A stretch of DNA of 64,000 bases, from the NCBI GenBank assembly GCA_024734495.1, contig JALMQS010000916.1, positions 186,001 to 250,000 on the forward strand, in the 5' to 3' direction. This stretch comes from Forficula auricularia (Eukaryota; Arthropoda; Insecta; Dermaptera; Forficulidae). The position numbers and the translations under genes were made by a program. Position 1 is the stretch's first letter. Every line of letters starts with the position of its first letter. The notes under the pieces are model-generated. The model was not told the origin of the DNA, ran no database searches, and saw nothing but the letters and a program-made list of their open reading frames with translations. Positions 22,165 to 35,700 of this stretch are shown here, piece by piece.

Positions 22165-24850
22165 ATTAAATAAGATCTTAGATCAGGAAGAAAATAATTC
22201 CGGCTTATGAACTTTATAACTTCAAATAGAGTATATCTTAGCTAATATAAAACGTTATTACTTAAAACAAATACCATTCGATTCTATATACCTATTTTAG
22301 GCACATATTTAGTTATTTCAGTAACAGGCATCTCCAATGGCGTACCTATAGGGTGCGGTGGGTGTAGTCCGCACCGGGCGGCACATATTTTGCGGCGGCA
22401 TTTTTTATATTTAGTTATAGTTGTAAAAAACAACTTGTTCACCTCATAAGTTTACTATTCAATTTCTACAAATTATGAATTACTATATGACTTCGAATAT
22501 TTTTCCTCATCGTCAAGTAAATGTAGGGTAGAAAATTTTATTTAAATTAAATAGCATCAAGCAGAGGACAACCTCTTTGTTTCTCTTTATGAATCAAAAA
22601 CTCTACTACTCTCCGCAAAATAAAAACTTTTCAAGAAAATATTATCTCTAAAAAACAAAAAAAAAAAAATAGGCTTGAAGATCCTTGATCTACTAAAATG
22701 TATTCAACAGTATAGATGGGAAATTCTGTATTCAATATTGTAATTTTGCTTAGAATTTTATTAACAATTGCTATCAGTGTTGCTAGTTGCGAAAGGAGCT
22801 TCTCCAAATTGAAGTTGATAATTTTTTTTTTTTTTTTTTTGTAAATTAGGTATATGTTTTATCTCATAGGTGGGGAACCTGCGGGCTCCATAAGTTTCTT
22901 GTGGCGAGCTCTTTTATCGTATGATTTTTCGGAATTTCTGGTTTCAGACAGCTTTTCTTTTTTTCGCTCATATTTATCACAATTCACTTCGTTAATAATA
23001 AATTATAACCTAATCACTAACAAAAATGGGTAAATACTTCATGCCAAACTAAGCTGATTGGGTCGAATAAGAGTGTAAAATTCATGAACCATGAAAACTA
23101 TCCTCGCCCAACCTGCTAAATTGAGCATTTGGGCAAAAAATTTTTGAAAAACATATTATCCGTGGGCTCCCAGAAGACTAAAAATGAGAAATTTAACCAC
23201 CCAAAATGGGGAGGGGGGTTGTAGGTTCAAAAAATAAAAATATAGGTCTATGAACCAAATTCAACCAAATTTTGTATAGGTACATAATCAGTGGGCCCAA
23301 GAAAACTAAAATTCCAAAATCTAACCATCCAAAATGGGGATGGGGGATGAAATTCTAGGCTCTTGTACCAAACTCAACCAAATGTTGTATACATAATCAG
23401 TGGCCCCCCAGAAGTCTAAAAATGACCCCCTTTTTTTTTTATTAATTGGTGCTATTTTCAAGTTCCCTGGAAATGTGCTAGAGGCGAATGAGAATTGAGA
23501 ATTTTTGAGAGAATAGGAGGCAGTTCAAGAGGGCAATTTTTAATTACAGTGGTTGAGTTGTTGTCTGGACCGCCAGCAGAATTTACGATTAAATTTTTAA
23601 TTACTTTTAATATTATTGGAATCCGTGTAATACTGGAATGGAATCAAATTTGGAATCTCTAAATTATTTTTCATAATAATTTGTACGAATTTTTATCACA
23701 AAAAAAATTTAATTTAGAAAAAAATATGCACTTAGCCATTGTAGCTATTTATTACTTGTTAAATTACGATACTATTAATTCTTAGAGACAATGACTTCGA
23801 AAAGTTTCCCGGTTGTACTTTCAGTCGAATATAGATATTTCAAATTACATATATAATACATATACAATTATTTGCATAAATTTTAATTAATAAAATTAAA
23901 CAAGAAATTTTTATTATATTTTTGTAAAATCCACACCTCTTTGAACTATTTCTAAAAAAAGAGTAATTATAATTTTATATTTGAGTTTTCGAAATTGATT
24001 ATTATCATTAATAATGGGAATGTATAGTGTATGTAAAAATATTATGCAAATATAATTATTATATATGATTATGTCTCTATAAGTGATTTATATAGAGACA
24101 TAGACAGCTGTTTAGCGAGAACAGGGGGCACCACGAGTAGGCAGCTGTCACCACCCCCCACATGGATAGATAAATAAAAAATTATTGAAGGGAGATCATT
24201 AATATAATTTTGAAGGAAAATTACATAATACACTCATAGAGTGATAATTTTAAAATTTTAAATATTATCTTTAATTTCAAATGTATAAAACCCTCAGAAA
24301 GAGAATTTGAAATCTGAAAGCCGAAAATAATGATAATTTCAAGGTTAGGCTTGTTTTGAAACAAATAGGAGACATTGTATTTGTAGCAAAATACGTCTAC
24401 ACTTGAGATAAGTAATTGTTAAAAGACCTTTTCCGAAATAAATCACAGTATAATGACTCCAATACTGCAATTTGTTTCGAATCAAAGTCTTAAACATTCG
24501 AAATTTTGTATAAAATTTGTATTTAAGAAACAAATATAAATAATTTGTAGATCTGAGTATGATAAGAGAAAGGACTTATGCAAAAGATCAGAAACAGAAA
24601 ATAATTAGATTGAAGTTTGGAGGCGAATATTGAAATATAAGGGGATTATTTTTAAAAGTAAATGATTTATTATTTACTATTGAATATGTTATTTTTTTAA
24701 ACAAAATTGATATTGTATTATCTATCCATGTGAAAAATTTTTATTAAACTGAAAATATAAAAGCGAATTGGCTTCAAACCAATATCTCAAATTAAATTTA
24801 GAAAAAAGAAAAAGATTACAAAATTCCATATAGATAATTTTAAGTTTTAA
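22165..24850. other. Gene-poor AT-rich region with repeat remnants
   Basis: No gene is supported here. It holds the end of a foldback-family repeat (22548-22640, GCATCAAGCAGAGGACAACC), and three degenerate units of a roughly 110-bp repeat (about 23060-23430) containing CAACCAAATTTTGTAT, CATAATCAGTGG and G runs. The rest is unassigned AT-rich sequence. Confidence 0.5.
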
Positions 24851-26600
24851 TTTATTTCTACTTAATCATTTAATATAAATGTTAGTATAAGTAGGACGAG
24901 CACCTACCTGAAAAAGAAAAAAATAATCTTAGTAAAATAAAATAGTGAATTTAAAGTAATAATAGAGTATTAAACAGATATATTACTTTAACAGCCAACG
25001 TCTCGTATTTAGACCTGCGGTGCTCCACAGGAACACATTGACACTCGTGTACAATAAAAAATATACTCCCGAATCGATTTGAGAAGGAAACACTAAGGAA
25101 TTTAAGGGAAAATGGATAAAGGATTTGATTTTCCATCAAATAAGAAAATCAAATACTTAATCTAAATGTTAGTTTTAGTAGGACGAGCACCTACCTGAAA
25201 AAAGATGAAAAAATATTAGTAAAATAATATAGTGAATTTAAATTAATATTAAAGTATTAAATATATATATTACCTTAATAGCCAACGTCCCGAGTTCAGA
25301 CCTGCGATGCTGACTCCACAGGAACATATTGACACCCGCGCACAATAGAATATATACTCGCGATTCGATTCGAGAAGGAAATACTAAGGAATTGACGGGA
25401 AAATGGATAAAAGGTTAAAAAGATAAATGACTTGATTTTCCAGAAAATAAGAAAATCAAATACTTAATCTAAATGTTAGTTTTAGTAGGACGAGCACCTA
25501 CCTGAAAAAAGAGAAAATATATTAATAAAATAATATTGCGAATTTAAAGTAATATTAGAGTATTAAATAGATATATTACCTTAACAGCCAACGTCTCGTG
25601 TTTAGACCTGCTATGCTGACTCCACAGGAACATCAATCAACACCCCCGCACAATAGAATATATACTCGCGAATCGATTCGAGAAGGAAACATTAAGGGAT
25701 TGACGGGAAAATGGATAAAAGGTTAAAAAAATAAAGGATTTGATTTTCCAGAAAATAAGAAAATCAAATACTTAATCTAAATGTTAGTTTTAGTAGGACG
25801 AGCACCTTCCTGAAAAAAGAGGAAAAAAATATTAATAAAATATTATTGCGAATTTAAAGTAATATTAGAGTATTAAATAGATATATTACCTTAACAGCCA
25901 ACGGCTCGTGTTTAGACCTGCTATGCTGACTCAACAGGAACATCAATCAACACCCCCGCACAATAGAATATATACTCGCGAATCGATTCGAGAAGGAAAC
26001 ACTAAGGGATTGACGGGAAAATGGATAAAAGGTTAAAAAGATAAAGGATTTGATTTTCCAGAAAATAAGTAAATCAAATACTTAATCTAAATGTTAGTTT
26101 TAGTAGGACGAGCACCTACCTGAAAAAAGATGAAAAAATATTAGTAATATAATCTACTGAATTAAATTTTTTTTGCTATATAAATATTCGTAATAAAATT
26201 ATATTTAATATATTTTTTATTTTATTTTATATTTTTATTTTTTTAAACTCCAAAAGAGAATTTGAAAAATTAGAATATTTCTTACTTATTTAATTATAAG
26301 AATAGAGTATTATAAACATATATTACCTTAATAGCCAACGTCTCGTGCCTGGACCTGGAATAACCTGACCCTACAGGAACACACTTACACTCGCACACAA
26401 GCAAAAATATTTTTGTGAAACATTTCGATTTCGAAGGAATAAGGATTTGTAAAAACAGGGATTGAAGCTGGTTATGATTAGAGACAGGACATGATTCTCT
26501 TGAAAAAGAATCATGAGCTCAAGTGAGGAGGGAACCCAGGCCCTGATGTAGGTCTGTACATCTTTATCTATAAGAACAATGAAGTACACACCTACCCCTT
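24850..26600 (-). repeat. Tandem array of exon-like units of about 300 bp (possible multi-exon transcript)
   Basis: The box GTAGGACGAGCACC begins near 24892, 25179, 25486, 25793 and 26103, giving units of 287-310 bp, with a diverged sixth half-unit at 26330-26420. On the minus strand every unit has TTTTTTCAG-like tracts abutting GTAGGTGCTCG, and about 80 bases upstream GTTAAG or ATTAAG followed by GTAATAT. So each unit reads as an exon of about 210 bases and an intron of about 80. A short peptide ending RSKxETLAVK spans most copies, but upstream frames are inconsistent. AATAAA occurs on the minus strand near 24857. It could be a noncoding RNA, a repeated-exon gene or a plain satellite. Confidence 0.55.
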
Positions 26601-26739
26601 AGCCCAGCTATTAAAAATAATATAAGTGATGAATGGTTGTTTATTAGTGAGGGGTGGAGTCAGTTGAGAGGATGGATGAATCTCCAGAAGCCATAATGTA
26701 ATATTCCTAGTTGATGTTTCACACGCTACTGACTGAGAT

Positions 26740-26780
26740 ACACTGACCACTATCCATGTCTCTCTCCCCCTTTATATAGC
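26740..26780 (-). promoter_or_regulatory. Candidate core promoter (TATA plus Inr) facing the exon-like array
   Basis: On the minus strand TATATAAA occupies 26778-26771, and TCAGTG, close to the arthropod initiator TCAGTY, occupies 26746-26741. Taking A at 26744 as +1, TATAAA starts at -32, the normal spacing. The first short frame downstream starts MASGDSSIL and is only 16 codons. The distance to the first exon-like unit is about 350 bases. Confidence 0.4.
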
Positions 26781-26789
26781 TCTCACACT

Positions 26790-29700
26790 ATCCCCAGCCC
26801 CCTCCACTGTCCCTATCTACCCCCTCATATACCCCTCCCTACTCTCCATATCTCTCTCTCCTTCTTATATATCCCTCGAGAGCAATTAGTCCAAGCTATT
26901 CTTAGTTTATCTTCCGAGATAATCGTAATCGGCTTAGAATAATACGTGTACTACTTATTTTAATTTTTACTTATTAATTTTAATTATTTAAACGTATTTA
27001 AAGCATATCATGACAATAATGAAAATATTATTGACCTTAAAAAATTCCTATAGAAATTCAACAGACGTGGTCTACTACTTGATCTGAGAAGTTATGAATT
27101 ATTTTTATTATGTCAGAAGAGTTGATTCCAAAACCCCATGCTATTTAGATTGGAATCTTAATCGCTTGCATAGAGCCTCAAAGGTGCCTCTTGTTTAAAA
27201 TTATGTTAAGTTCTAAATCACACTTCGAGGTCTGAGGTTTTACTATGAAAATTGATCATGGAGTGTGAAGCAAAGACTATTCCTGTAAAGATCTCTTAAA
27301 GTTGAATTAGACTGTTTTTTACTTTATCATACATGGTATGGTCTAGGCTCTTGTATCAAACTTAGCCAAATTTGTAGAGATAATCAGTGGGCCCCCAGTA
27401 GTCTAAAAATGCACAAACTAACCACCCCCCCTCCTACATGATTATACATAATTCATTAAATATTAAATATAAGAGAGGGGCCAGGGTAAATGGTAAAGTC
27501 ATGCGGATGGCCACATCAGAACGTCCCAATTTATTTAATCTAATTTTTTTATAGTAGTTTGAATTTCACAAATTCAAAATATCTAAATTATACAAAAATC
27601 TATATTACCCGAAATAATGCACATTTTTGGTGCCCATCCTTCAAATTTTTCTGCCTGGTGTCGTCCAACCTGAAAAGAAAAAGGTGGCGCCACCAATGGG
27701 AGGTTGTTTACAACTTACAAGTGAAAGTTATGTAATACACACACCACTTGATTAAAAGTATATTTAATACCACTTTGATAATTTTTATTTATTTATTTAT
27801 ATACTTCGTAAAGATTTATAATCAATTTTCTTATGAGTAAGTAATAAATTTAGTATTATGGTTTTATCTTTGTGAGAGAACTTTTTTTTATCGTAGTATA
27901 TTTCTCCTCGTCCATGTGCTCACCCCCGTTTCCAATCGAACGCAACACGTAAGCTTGAGCTTGGTGTCAGCTGCCCCACTAACTTTTAATCCTAGTTTTG
28001 CCGGCAAAGTGTGTGTGTGTTCATGTGAATGCGTAGCTATTCCGATTGTCGTTTAGATGTGGGCTGAGCTGATGTGTGGAGATAGGTGCTTGGTGGGGTG
28101 TGGGCTGGTTGAGGGACCTTCTTGAGACCTCCATCCAGGTGGGTGGGTATGCTTTAGTTCATTTACCCTCCAGCCAAGTTCATAGTATTCACTCCGATCT
28201 AACTTCTGGGCTTGCTGTACACATATACTTAAACAAACAATCAGATTATAACTTGATAAGTTTGTCCAATTCCCCGGTATGCCTAATATTGAAATCACTC
28301 ATAAAATTTAATTTTCTTGCTCATTGTATTGAAAATGTGTAAAAAGTGGAGAAAAATCATCATTTTTCTGTTTGTGTGTCTGGATTCAGATATCCACGAT
28401 AACTTTAAAACGAAAAGTTTTAAAAAGTCTGTTCTGCTAAAATATTTATGTTTCCAATCCGGAGAACTGATTATATTTTGGGTTTTCTAGGTTTAGAACT
28501 TCAGGTTCAAAAATGCCGAAAACTTCATTTTTTGAATGGTTTTATTGCGATGTTAAGGCAAAAATTAACAATTTAACATATATTCAAGTTTATTATAATT
28601 ATTTCTTCTAAATATTGTATTCTGAATAAAGAAAAAATACTTTTACTGGACGTACAAGTGAACAAGACACCTAGACCTATACTACTCTGTGTGGAAGCTA
28701 TTTGTGAATGGTTGAAATAGAGTTATTGTTTAATATCGTCCACTGGGGCCCAGGGAAAAATAATTATATCTTCCAAAATAGTTCAGAGATCAAATTATTT
28801 TTATTTAATGTTGTTAAGGAGGGTATGAGTGAATATGTGGAATTCTTCAGAATTTTAATTTAAGGAGGTTCTTTCGCGACAATCCACACAAAAAGCTTTA
28901 GTCTCGTAACCACTCTATAAATTTGAGCGGTGCTAAAATTTTAGGTTATGTTTTTTTAACGTGACTACTTTTTACACTACTATATTCTCTTTATGAATGG
29001 ATCGTTTCCAAGCCATTAATATTATATCCCCTCCACTAAAAATAATCGGCCAAATATGTTTTTTCTTTATATTTTATCAAAACTACGAGGTAAATAATTT
29101 CAAATATTTTTTAAGTTACTGCGAATATATTATTCTAACAAATAATAGTTTTTCATCAAGATCGTGAAAATCCTTGAATGAAAAAATATAAAATAATGAT
29201 CATTTTGACACCATTTAGCAAAAAATTTCATTTTTAATTGCAATTATTTAATGTTTGGTGTGGTAAATCGTCTTCAAATTTTAACAGTGTGTTTATTATG
29301 CTATTAATGACTTATATTCCAAGCTTCGAAGACTTCTTGAATTTTTGCGTTTGTAAAAGAACTACTTTAAATACTAGATTGAAATTACCTAAAATTGTGA
29401 CCCCTTTGGGGATCTTTCACGTGGTAATTTTAAATAGAAATAAATTCAAAAGAATAAACCTCTGATTCTATTAAAAGAGATCTTTAGAGAGATATCTACC
29501 ACATACCCAATGATGAAAAAATATTATTTATTTTTAATCTCACAAAAAATTCGATTCTCCTCATAATAATCATTCGATTTAGTTTAATTTTTGATTTTGG
29601 GGTAAATTAATACCACTAACTACTAAATTTCAAGTTTGTATCTTATTTAGATAACGAGCTAAAATGGTCTGACAGACTGGCGGACAGTCAAACAGATATT

Positions 29701-31090
29701 GTAGCTACACTTTACACTAATAGGAGCACGTTTTAATTTTTAAATGGAACCCGTAAAAACGGAAACTTTTCAAAAAAAATTAAATAAATTATTTTTACCT
29801 AAAACGTCGGCAGAGCTAAGATCGGATTATTTATATCTCCAATATCGTAATATCTACATCAAAACAATTTCTTAAATGGTCTGAAAGTAACCTGTGCTAT
29901 TTTAAGCTTAAAAAGGAGCTTAAGTTAAGGTGGTGGAGTGTAAAGGGGTTAAAAGCTTGTTTACTAAGCCTTTTTAATATTAACATTTATTTAATTGGTG
30001 TCCTTGATCACTGGGTCATGAGCGTGGGCACGTGGAGGGACAATCTGAGGGCTTGAGCTCCCTCCCCAGGTGAATTTAAATAATGCTCATAAATTTTATA
30101 TTAATTTTTCTTTATTTGTAAATATAGATATGCAGGCAAATTTAACTTAAGGTCAATCAAAACAAAATCAATTCATTTGCAACGCGTCGTCTTATTTTTT
30201 TAGACTTTTTCAAACTCTTATATTCTTTCACGTTTTTTTCATATTTAGTTAGAAAATAAAAAATTCATATTAAACGTTCATTATATAATCTTGTTAGAAA
30301 CGATATTTTAAGAATTTTTAAATTTTTGATTAATCATAGATAGGCAATATGACTTTAAATTATTGGATAAAAAAAGTTTCACCAAGTACCAACACCAAAT
30401 TCCTTAAAAACTAATATGACTTTAGGCAGTATCGGTCTACGGGCTACATAATATATGCAATAAAGCCCTCGAGGTTGGCAAAATGAGACTTTCGCATGCT
30501 TATGCTTGATTATTACATATCTATACTTCAACTATTACATCTATTATTACTTCATTATTAATTTGAAGAGATGTAAATAGTTTTGATTATAATATCTTAC
30601 TGTATACTAATTTTAATAATATAAATTTAAGAATACGAATGATTATTTTTATCGTACACGCTGTACTCTATTTACAAGAACCATTTCAAGTCAATTTTGC
30701 CCCTCCCGCCCTGCAGCTCGGAACCCATTCGAGATACTGAGCTAAAATTAAACACATGTAATTATGTAATCCATCTTGAGGAGAGTACTAAATTTCAATA
30801 ATATAGCTGATATGGATTCCGAGATATGGACCTGAGAAAATAGCTAATTTTGGCACTCACTCACTGACAAGTCATCAAAACCTCTAGGGTACTTCCAATC
30901 ATTCCAGCATCATGAAATTTCGCCTGCTAATAGAGTTTGTAGACACAAACAAAGGAAAAATTTCAAAAATCCAAAACTTTCTATCTTTCAACCCCTTCAA
31001 AATGGGTGTAGTGTCAAAAATGAAAATTCTATTCCGTTAGATCAAACCCAACCAAATTTTGCATACATATTCTTGCTTTTCACATAGCTT
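26790..31090. other. Region without a supported gene
   Basis: It contains a pyrimidine-rich stretch (26760-26880), one copy of the CATAATCAGTGGGC repeat (27340-27540), a locally GC-richer block (27900-28210) without conserved protein similarity that I can recognise, and otherwise AT-rich sequence. Part of 30650-31030 resembles, inverted, 44100-44480 (ATTCCAGCATCATGAAATTTC and complement), so it is an interspersed repeat. Confidence 0.45.
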
Positions 31091-31094
31091 ACAA

Positions 31095-31605
31095 AAAGCA
31101 AAGCAATCTCAACAAAAACATTCTGTGAAAAAACAGACCAAATTCGAAAAGGTAGTGAAATCTACATGTGGAGCCAAGTTATATTCGGCAAGAATAATTA
31201 AGTTGAGAAAATAGTACTTTTCAATTAAAATGCATTTCTTTTCCATTTTGAATGACAATCTAAATTTGTGGATTCTAAATTTTTAATTTGGATTATTTTC
31301 ATTAAACTTGGCTGTTACGAATTATACTGTAAGGGTTAATGAGCTAAATTCATATGAACAGCCATGTTTCATGAAAATAATCTAAATTAAAAATGTATAA
31401 TAGAATCAATAAATTTATATTGTCATTCAAAATAGAAAGAATGTATGTACCTATTTTAATAATTGAAGCTACTATTTTCTAAACTTGAATTATTCTTGGC
31501 GAATATAACTTGGATGCTACAGTAGATTTCACTACTTTTTCGAACTTGGCCATGTTTTTTCGCAAATGCTTTGGTTGAGATTGTACCTACATTATTTACT
31601 ATCTT
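31095..31605. repeat. Foldback repeat with arms of about 220 bp
   Basis: Inverted blocks pair about a centre near 31330: AAGCAATCTCAACAAAA with TTTGGTTGAGATTGTA, TTATATTCGGCAAGAATAATT with its near complement at 31485-31510, and TGGCTGTTACGAATT with AATTCATATGAACAGCCA. No coding sequence. A second, smaller foldback lies at about 31790-32120 (AATTTTGAAGT...). Confidence 0.5.
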
Positions 31606-32895
31606 TTTTAACAGGTATATTTTTTGTGCAGCCGTACATTTTTTTTAAATGTGGCCCAAGGAACATTGAAACTCCTGATTTACACCGTTTTTGTTCAATT
31701 TTTTCCACGACAAAGCTCATTTGTAGCCAGATATCGTACTATATGATTTTTAAAAGCTTTTATTATTTTATATATATATATATATGTTAGGAGTGGACCT
31801 TATTTTGGGTATTTTCGAAGTTGTAACAGATTTTTAGTTATTATAATTTTGAAGTCTATAAACATATTAACGCTAAGATAAAGCGAGTATTATCTAGCTG
31901 TAACTTCAAAAATTATAATATAGCTAAAAATCTGTAAAAATTCTGAAGGATAGCGTATTATGAGAATAAAAGTATACAGAGTTTCAAATTTTTTCAACCA
32001 TTCTTTGGCCGGAATAAAAAATTGATCGTTCAATAGACTTGAAACTTGGAGGATATTTTATTTAGATATTTCGAATCATATGAGGTCTCTGGGAGCATAA
32101 ACATTTGAAATAACCCGAAATAAGAGCCATCCTAATTTATGTGTATGTGTGTGTGTGAATTGTGTAAATTATTGTAGGTGTCAGATAATTGGGCAAATTT
32201 TTGCAATGATCAGGGCTTGAATATGAAGCTCTTGCTCCTTTCGTTCATATTAGAAGAAAATTATTTCTCCAATTTTACTAATGATTTCTAGAAATGAAAT
32301 GTTCACTGAAAAACATATTATGTCCCTTATAACAGGGAAATTCAGATTTAAAATTTGTAGTCAATCAGTTCAAAATATATAATAAATTACTGAGAATATT
32401 GTTTTTATAGACTCTCTCGGATCATGTTGCCCTTGTTACCTTGTATTCTTCAACCCTCATTGGTCAATAAGTCAAATGGATAATCAACATTTCAATCTGG
32501 AAACATTTTTGGTCAATTGTTCCGAGATCTAGTGGCAGGCCCCTATCGTTTTGGTTCTCATACCCACACTGTCTGCCCCCTTTCACCTTTTGGAGAAAAG
32601 GGTGTTGGACATTCAGCTGCTCTAAGTACCAATCTACCAATAACACCTACAGGTTGGACTTGAATGAATCTAGAAGAAAGTGTTTATTTTTATTTAACTC
32701 TTATCCTTTTTGGGGATTCAAAGTTCCTCAAAATAGATAATATATAGAAATTTCCCACGATACAATTTTCGTATTTTTTTCTGAATATCTTTACGATAAC
32801 AATCTCTTCGTAATTAATTTGATGGCTTTATGTAAATAAAAGATTCTGAAATAAATTAAAATTGTGGCTCAAATTTTGTTTTTTCCTTTATATTT

Positions 32896-33912
32896 AGAGA
32901 CCACAGATTCCTATGCAATTGCATATTTTGTTTGCCGCCACATACAACCCATGGGATCAATTATCTATCCTAATCATACATATAGGATACTGTGGGTTAA
33001 ATTTTATACTGCATATTTTTGCATATTTGAGTAATATTTCATAAAATTACATATTTGAAGAATATCGCATAAAATTGCATATTTGAAGGATTTTTCGGGC
33101 AAAATACAGATTTTTTTAAAAGCAAATTTTCGGAGAAAGAATGAAAAAAATGAAGATATAAACCATGGGGACATTATTATTTTTTTAAAAGCCTTCGGTA
33201 ACTATAGCCGATTTTGGCCATTGAGTGTTCGTGTGTGTGTGGAAGTGTGTGTAAATTAGTGTAGGGATCAGAGCCGGTCAAATATTTGTATTATTTTATT
33301 AGTTTATTATTTGAAGGTGCGTCAATATGAAAAGCTTATTAATATAAAAAAAAAATAATAAAACGAGTACAATACAATCGTGCCTGTTAAATAAAACTAC
33401 CCCCACCCCCGTATTTTTTCGTTCACGTTTTTTGAAACATTATTATATTTATTATGTTGATTTATGACGATGTTCAAGCGGGAGGCCCGGGTTCGAGCCT
33501 TGATAGCATATAAAATTTAGACCGGCTAAATCTCGGCTCCCTCACTAACATTACTACTACTAACACTTTACTGATGTGCTGTCTAAATGGGCTGTGTTCC
33601 CGTTGACAATAAATAAATAAATTAAAAAAAAATACAAATACCTAATGAGAATTTTATGCAATTTTTTACTCAATAAAAGTACATATTTGACACATAGATT
33701 TATTTATTTCATAGCAATCCTTCAATTAAATAGTCTTTTTGTCTTCAATTTTAATTTTTTAGTGCACAAAAAATTTATTTTGTCATCTTTTATTGCATAT
33801 ATTTGCATATTTCAACCTATTCTGCATATTAGTTGCATATTTAAGCAATTTTAACTGCAAATTTTATGGCATATTTTGGCAGTTTTTACTGCATAAAAAT
33901 CCGGTCTCTACT
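32896..33912. mobile_element. DNA element with TAGAGACC ends and GCATATTTG subrepeats
   Basis: TTTAGAGACCACAGATT on the left is inverted on the right as ATCCGGTCTCTA. Both ends are rich in GCATATTTG or its variants (32940-33100 and 33785-33890). A SINE is inserted in the middle. No transposase is visible. hAT-like TIR elements often have such ends, but the target site is unclear. Confidence 0.5.
33455..33635 (+). repeat. tRNA-derived SINE
   Basis: GGAGGCCCGGGTTCGAGCC carries the pol III B box. Downstream come AATCTCGGCTCCCTCACTAA and GTGCTGTCTAAATGGGC, then an AATAAATAAATAAA tail. The same body is at 63250-63425 (minus), and a diverged copy is at 54185-54400. The A-box part is largely missing. 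Confidence 0.7.
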
Positions 33913-34543
33913 TATATTGTATAATGAAGCATGAAAGTAGAGTATTTCCTTGACTTCAAGGGGTTCAATTTTCGTAAATCTCTAAAATTGTAGGTATAAG
34001 TTAATTTCACTTCGATAATTCCGAGTCATTGTTTTCGATGTGTTTAAAATTTAGAAACTGAGTTTAGATAAATAAAACCTGGTTTGTGAACGTCAGAGCT
34101 AAAACTAACACGAAATTTCAATGTTGGATGGGTGCAGTGGCACAACCACTGGAGGACTAAGGGGCTAAAGCACCCCCAGGACAAGGAAAAAATATGAGAA
34201 AGTAAAAGTAATATAGGAAAAATTAACAAATGAAAATGAAAAAAATATTTGGCAAATTTTAATCAATATTTTTACTATAAATTAAGACAAAAAAAAGATT
34301 CTATTTCCATTAAATGTTGGACGGGGGATTTTTGGCCGAAACCGAAACTGTTGCCGAAACAAGCCGAAACCGAACCTTAGGTCGGTCACTACAAAAATGC
34401 TTTATCAGATTGTCAGTAATAACATATTTTTTGAAAATAGCTATATTTGCAGATGAAAGTATATTTGCCCTAGTATAAAAATTGCAAACCTAGGCTTATA
34501 AAAAATATTTATACGGTTTTATTAAACTTGTAATTTTGTCTGT

Positions 34544-35005
34544 GTGTCTGTTGGGTCAAATTTAGCTATGCGCTCAATATTTTCATTTAGTTTAGGAGTA
34601 ATAGGAGACCGAGTCCTAACAAACCCACTCGAGTCCCTGGCTCATCGAAGAACCGTTTCTGCCCTTTCCCTGTACTACAGATACGATCATGGTGTCTGTT
34701 CAGTAGAGATGAAATTAATTATCCCCCTAGAGCCCTCTTTGCTAGAAACACTCGGTTTTCGAAAGCACCCCTTCGCTGTCAACCCTATGACCTCAACAGA
34801 CTGGAACTCACTTCCAGCCACCGTCTTTACCGCAACTTATAACCTTCAGCTGTTTAAGACCCGCATCCACAAATACCTTCAACTCCTACCCAGCCCATAA
34901 AATCCCCTCTTCTTCTTTTTTTCACGATGGAGGGGCCAACCCTGGCCTTTACAGGATGCACCTTTTTGGTGTATCTTCTTCTCTCATCAATATCATTAAA
35001 AAAAA
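34544..35005 (+). pseudogene. 3' end of a LINE (RT C-terminus, 3' UTR and A-rich tail)
   Basis: The frame to 34900 includes PLESLAHRRTVSALSLYYRY, HPFAVNPM and WNSLPATVF followed by FKTRIHKYL, the common end of Jockey/CR1-like reverse transcriptases in arthropods. After the stop come CACGATGGAGGGGCCAACC and an A run at 34998-35006. The same 3' UTR is at 46415-46535. The N-terminal 14 or so residues are unrelated to the family, so it is 5'-truncated. Confidence 0.75.
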
Positions 35006-35164
35006 AGTTTAACCATGGTTAAGAATATTGAGTTGTCATTAAATTCATCTGTCACTTACATAATTATTATCACTTATAAAAACTAGTAACATATATGAAA
35101 AAATTGAGCGAAACCAATGCATTTCGCTCTACAAAAAAGCACAAATAAGTGAACATCGAAAAAA

Positions 35165-35700
35165 TTATATTTTTTGAGATAATAATTGTTTTGTCAAAAT
35201 GTCTGTTAGTTAGTCTGTCTGTTAGTCTGTGCGTTACCAAATTTTTGTGGACGAGCTAGCTCAAAAACTAGTGTACATATCAAAACAAAATTTCACACGT
35301 AGTTTTGGGGCATTAAGATTAAGAGCTGATGAGATTTTGGTGCATATCGACCCAAAATTAAGGGGGGGTGGAGGGGGGTTAAAAATGAAAAATCTAGGCC
35401 ATTTGAGCAAACTCAACCAAATTTTGTATACATAATCAGTGGACCCCCAGAAGTCTAAGAGTGTAAAAACTAACATCCCAAAATGGGAGGGGGGGGGGTC
35501 AAAAAATGAAAATATAGGTCTATCTACCAAATTCATCCAAATTTTATATAAATAATCAGTGGGCTCCCAGAAGTATAAAAATGCAAAAACTAACCCCCTC
35601 CCCTACATGATTATAAATAATTTTATTAAATATAAGTGAGGGGTCAGGTTGTATGGTAAAAGTCAAGTGGATGGCCACATCAGAAAGTGTCAGTTTATTT
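35165..35700 (+). repeat. Interspersed repeat with about 110-bp internal units, copy 1
   Basis: It begins TTTTGAGATAATAATTGT, then GTCTGTGCGTTACCAA and GGACGAGCTAGCTCAAAAA, followed by imperfect units holding CAACCAAATTTTGTATAC, CATAATCAGTGG, CAGAAGTCTAA and G runs of 7-9. Copy 2 is at 39390-39840; unit fragments are at 23060-23430 and 27340-27540. Confidence 0.6.

Noticed and set aside
24880..26130. CRISPR-like array
   Set aside because: Unit length is about 300 bp, copies are similar over their full length, and the genome has spliced genes; it is a eukaryotic tandem repeat.
27900..28342. GC-richer block that might be an exon or promoter
   Set aside because: Neither strand gives a conserved protein, and no paired splice sites or core promoter with good spacing were found.
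33480..33510. Possible tRNA gene (strong B box GGTTCGAGCC)
   Set aside because: There is no foldable acceptor or anticodon arm, and the same body with an AATAAATAAA tail occurs elsewhere, so it is a SINE.
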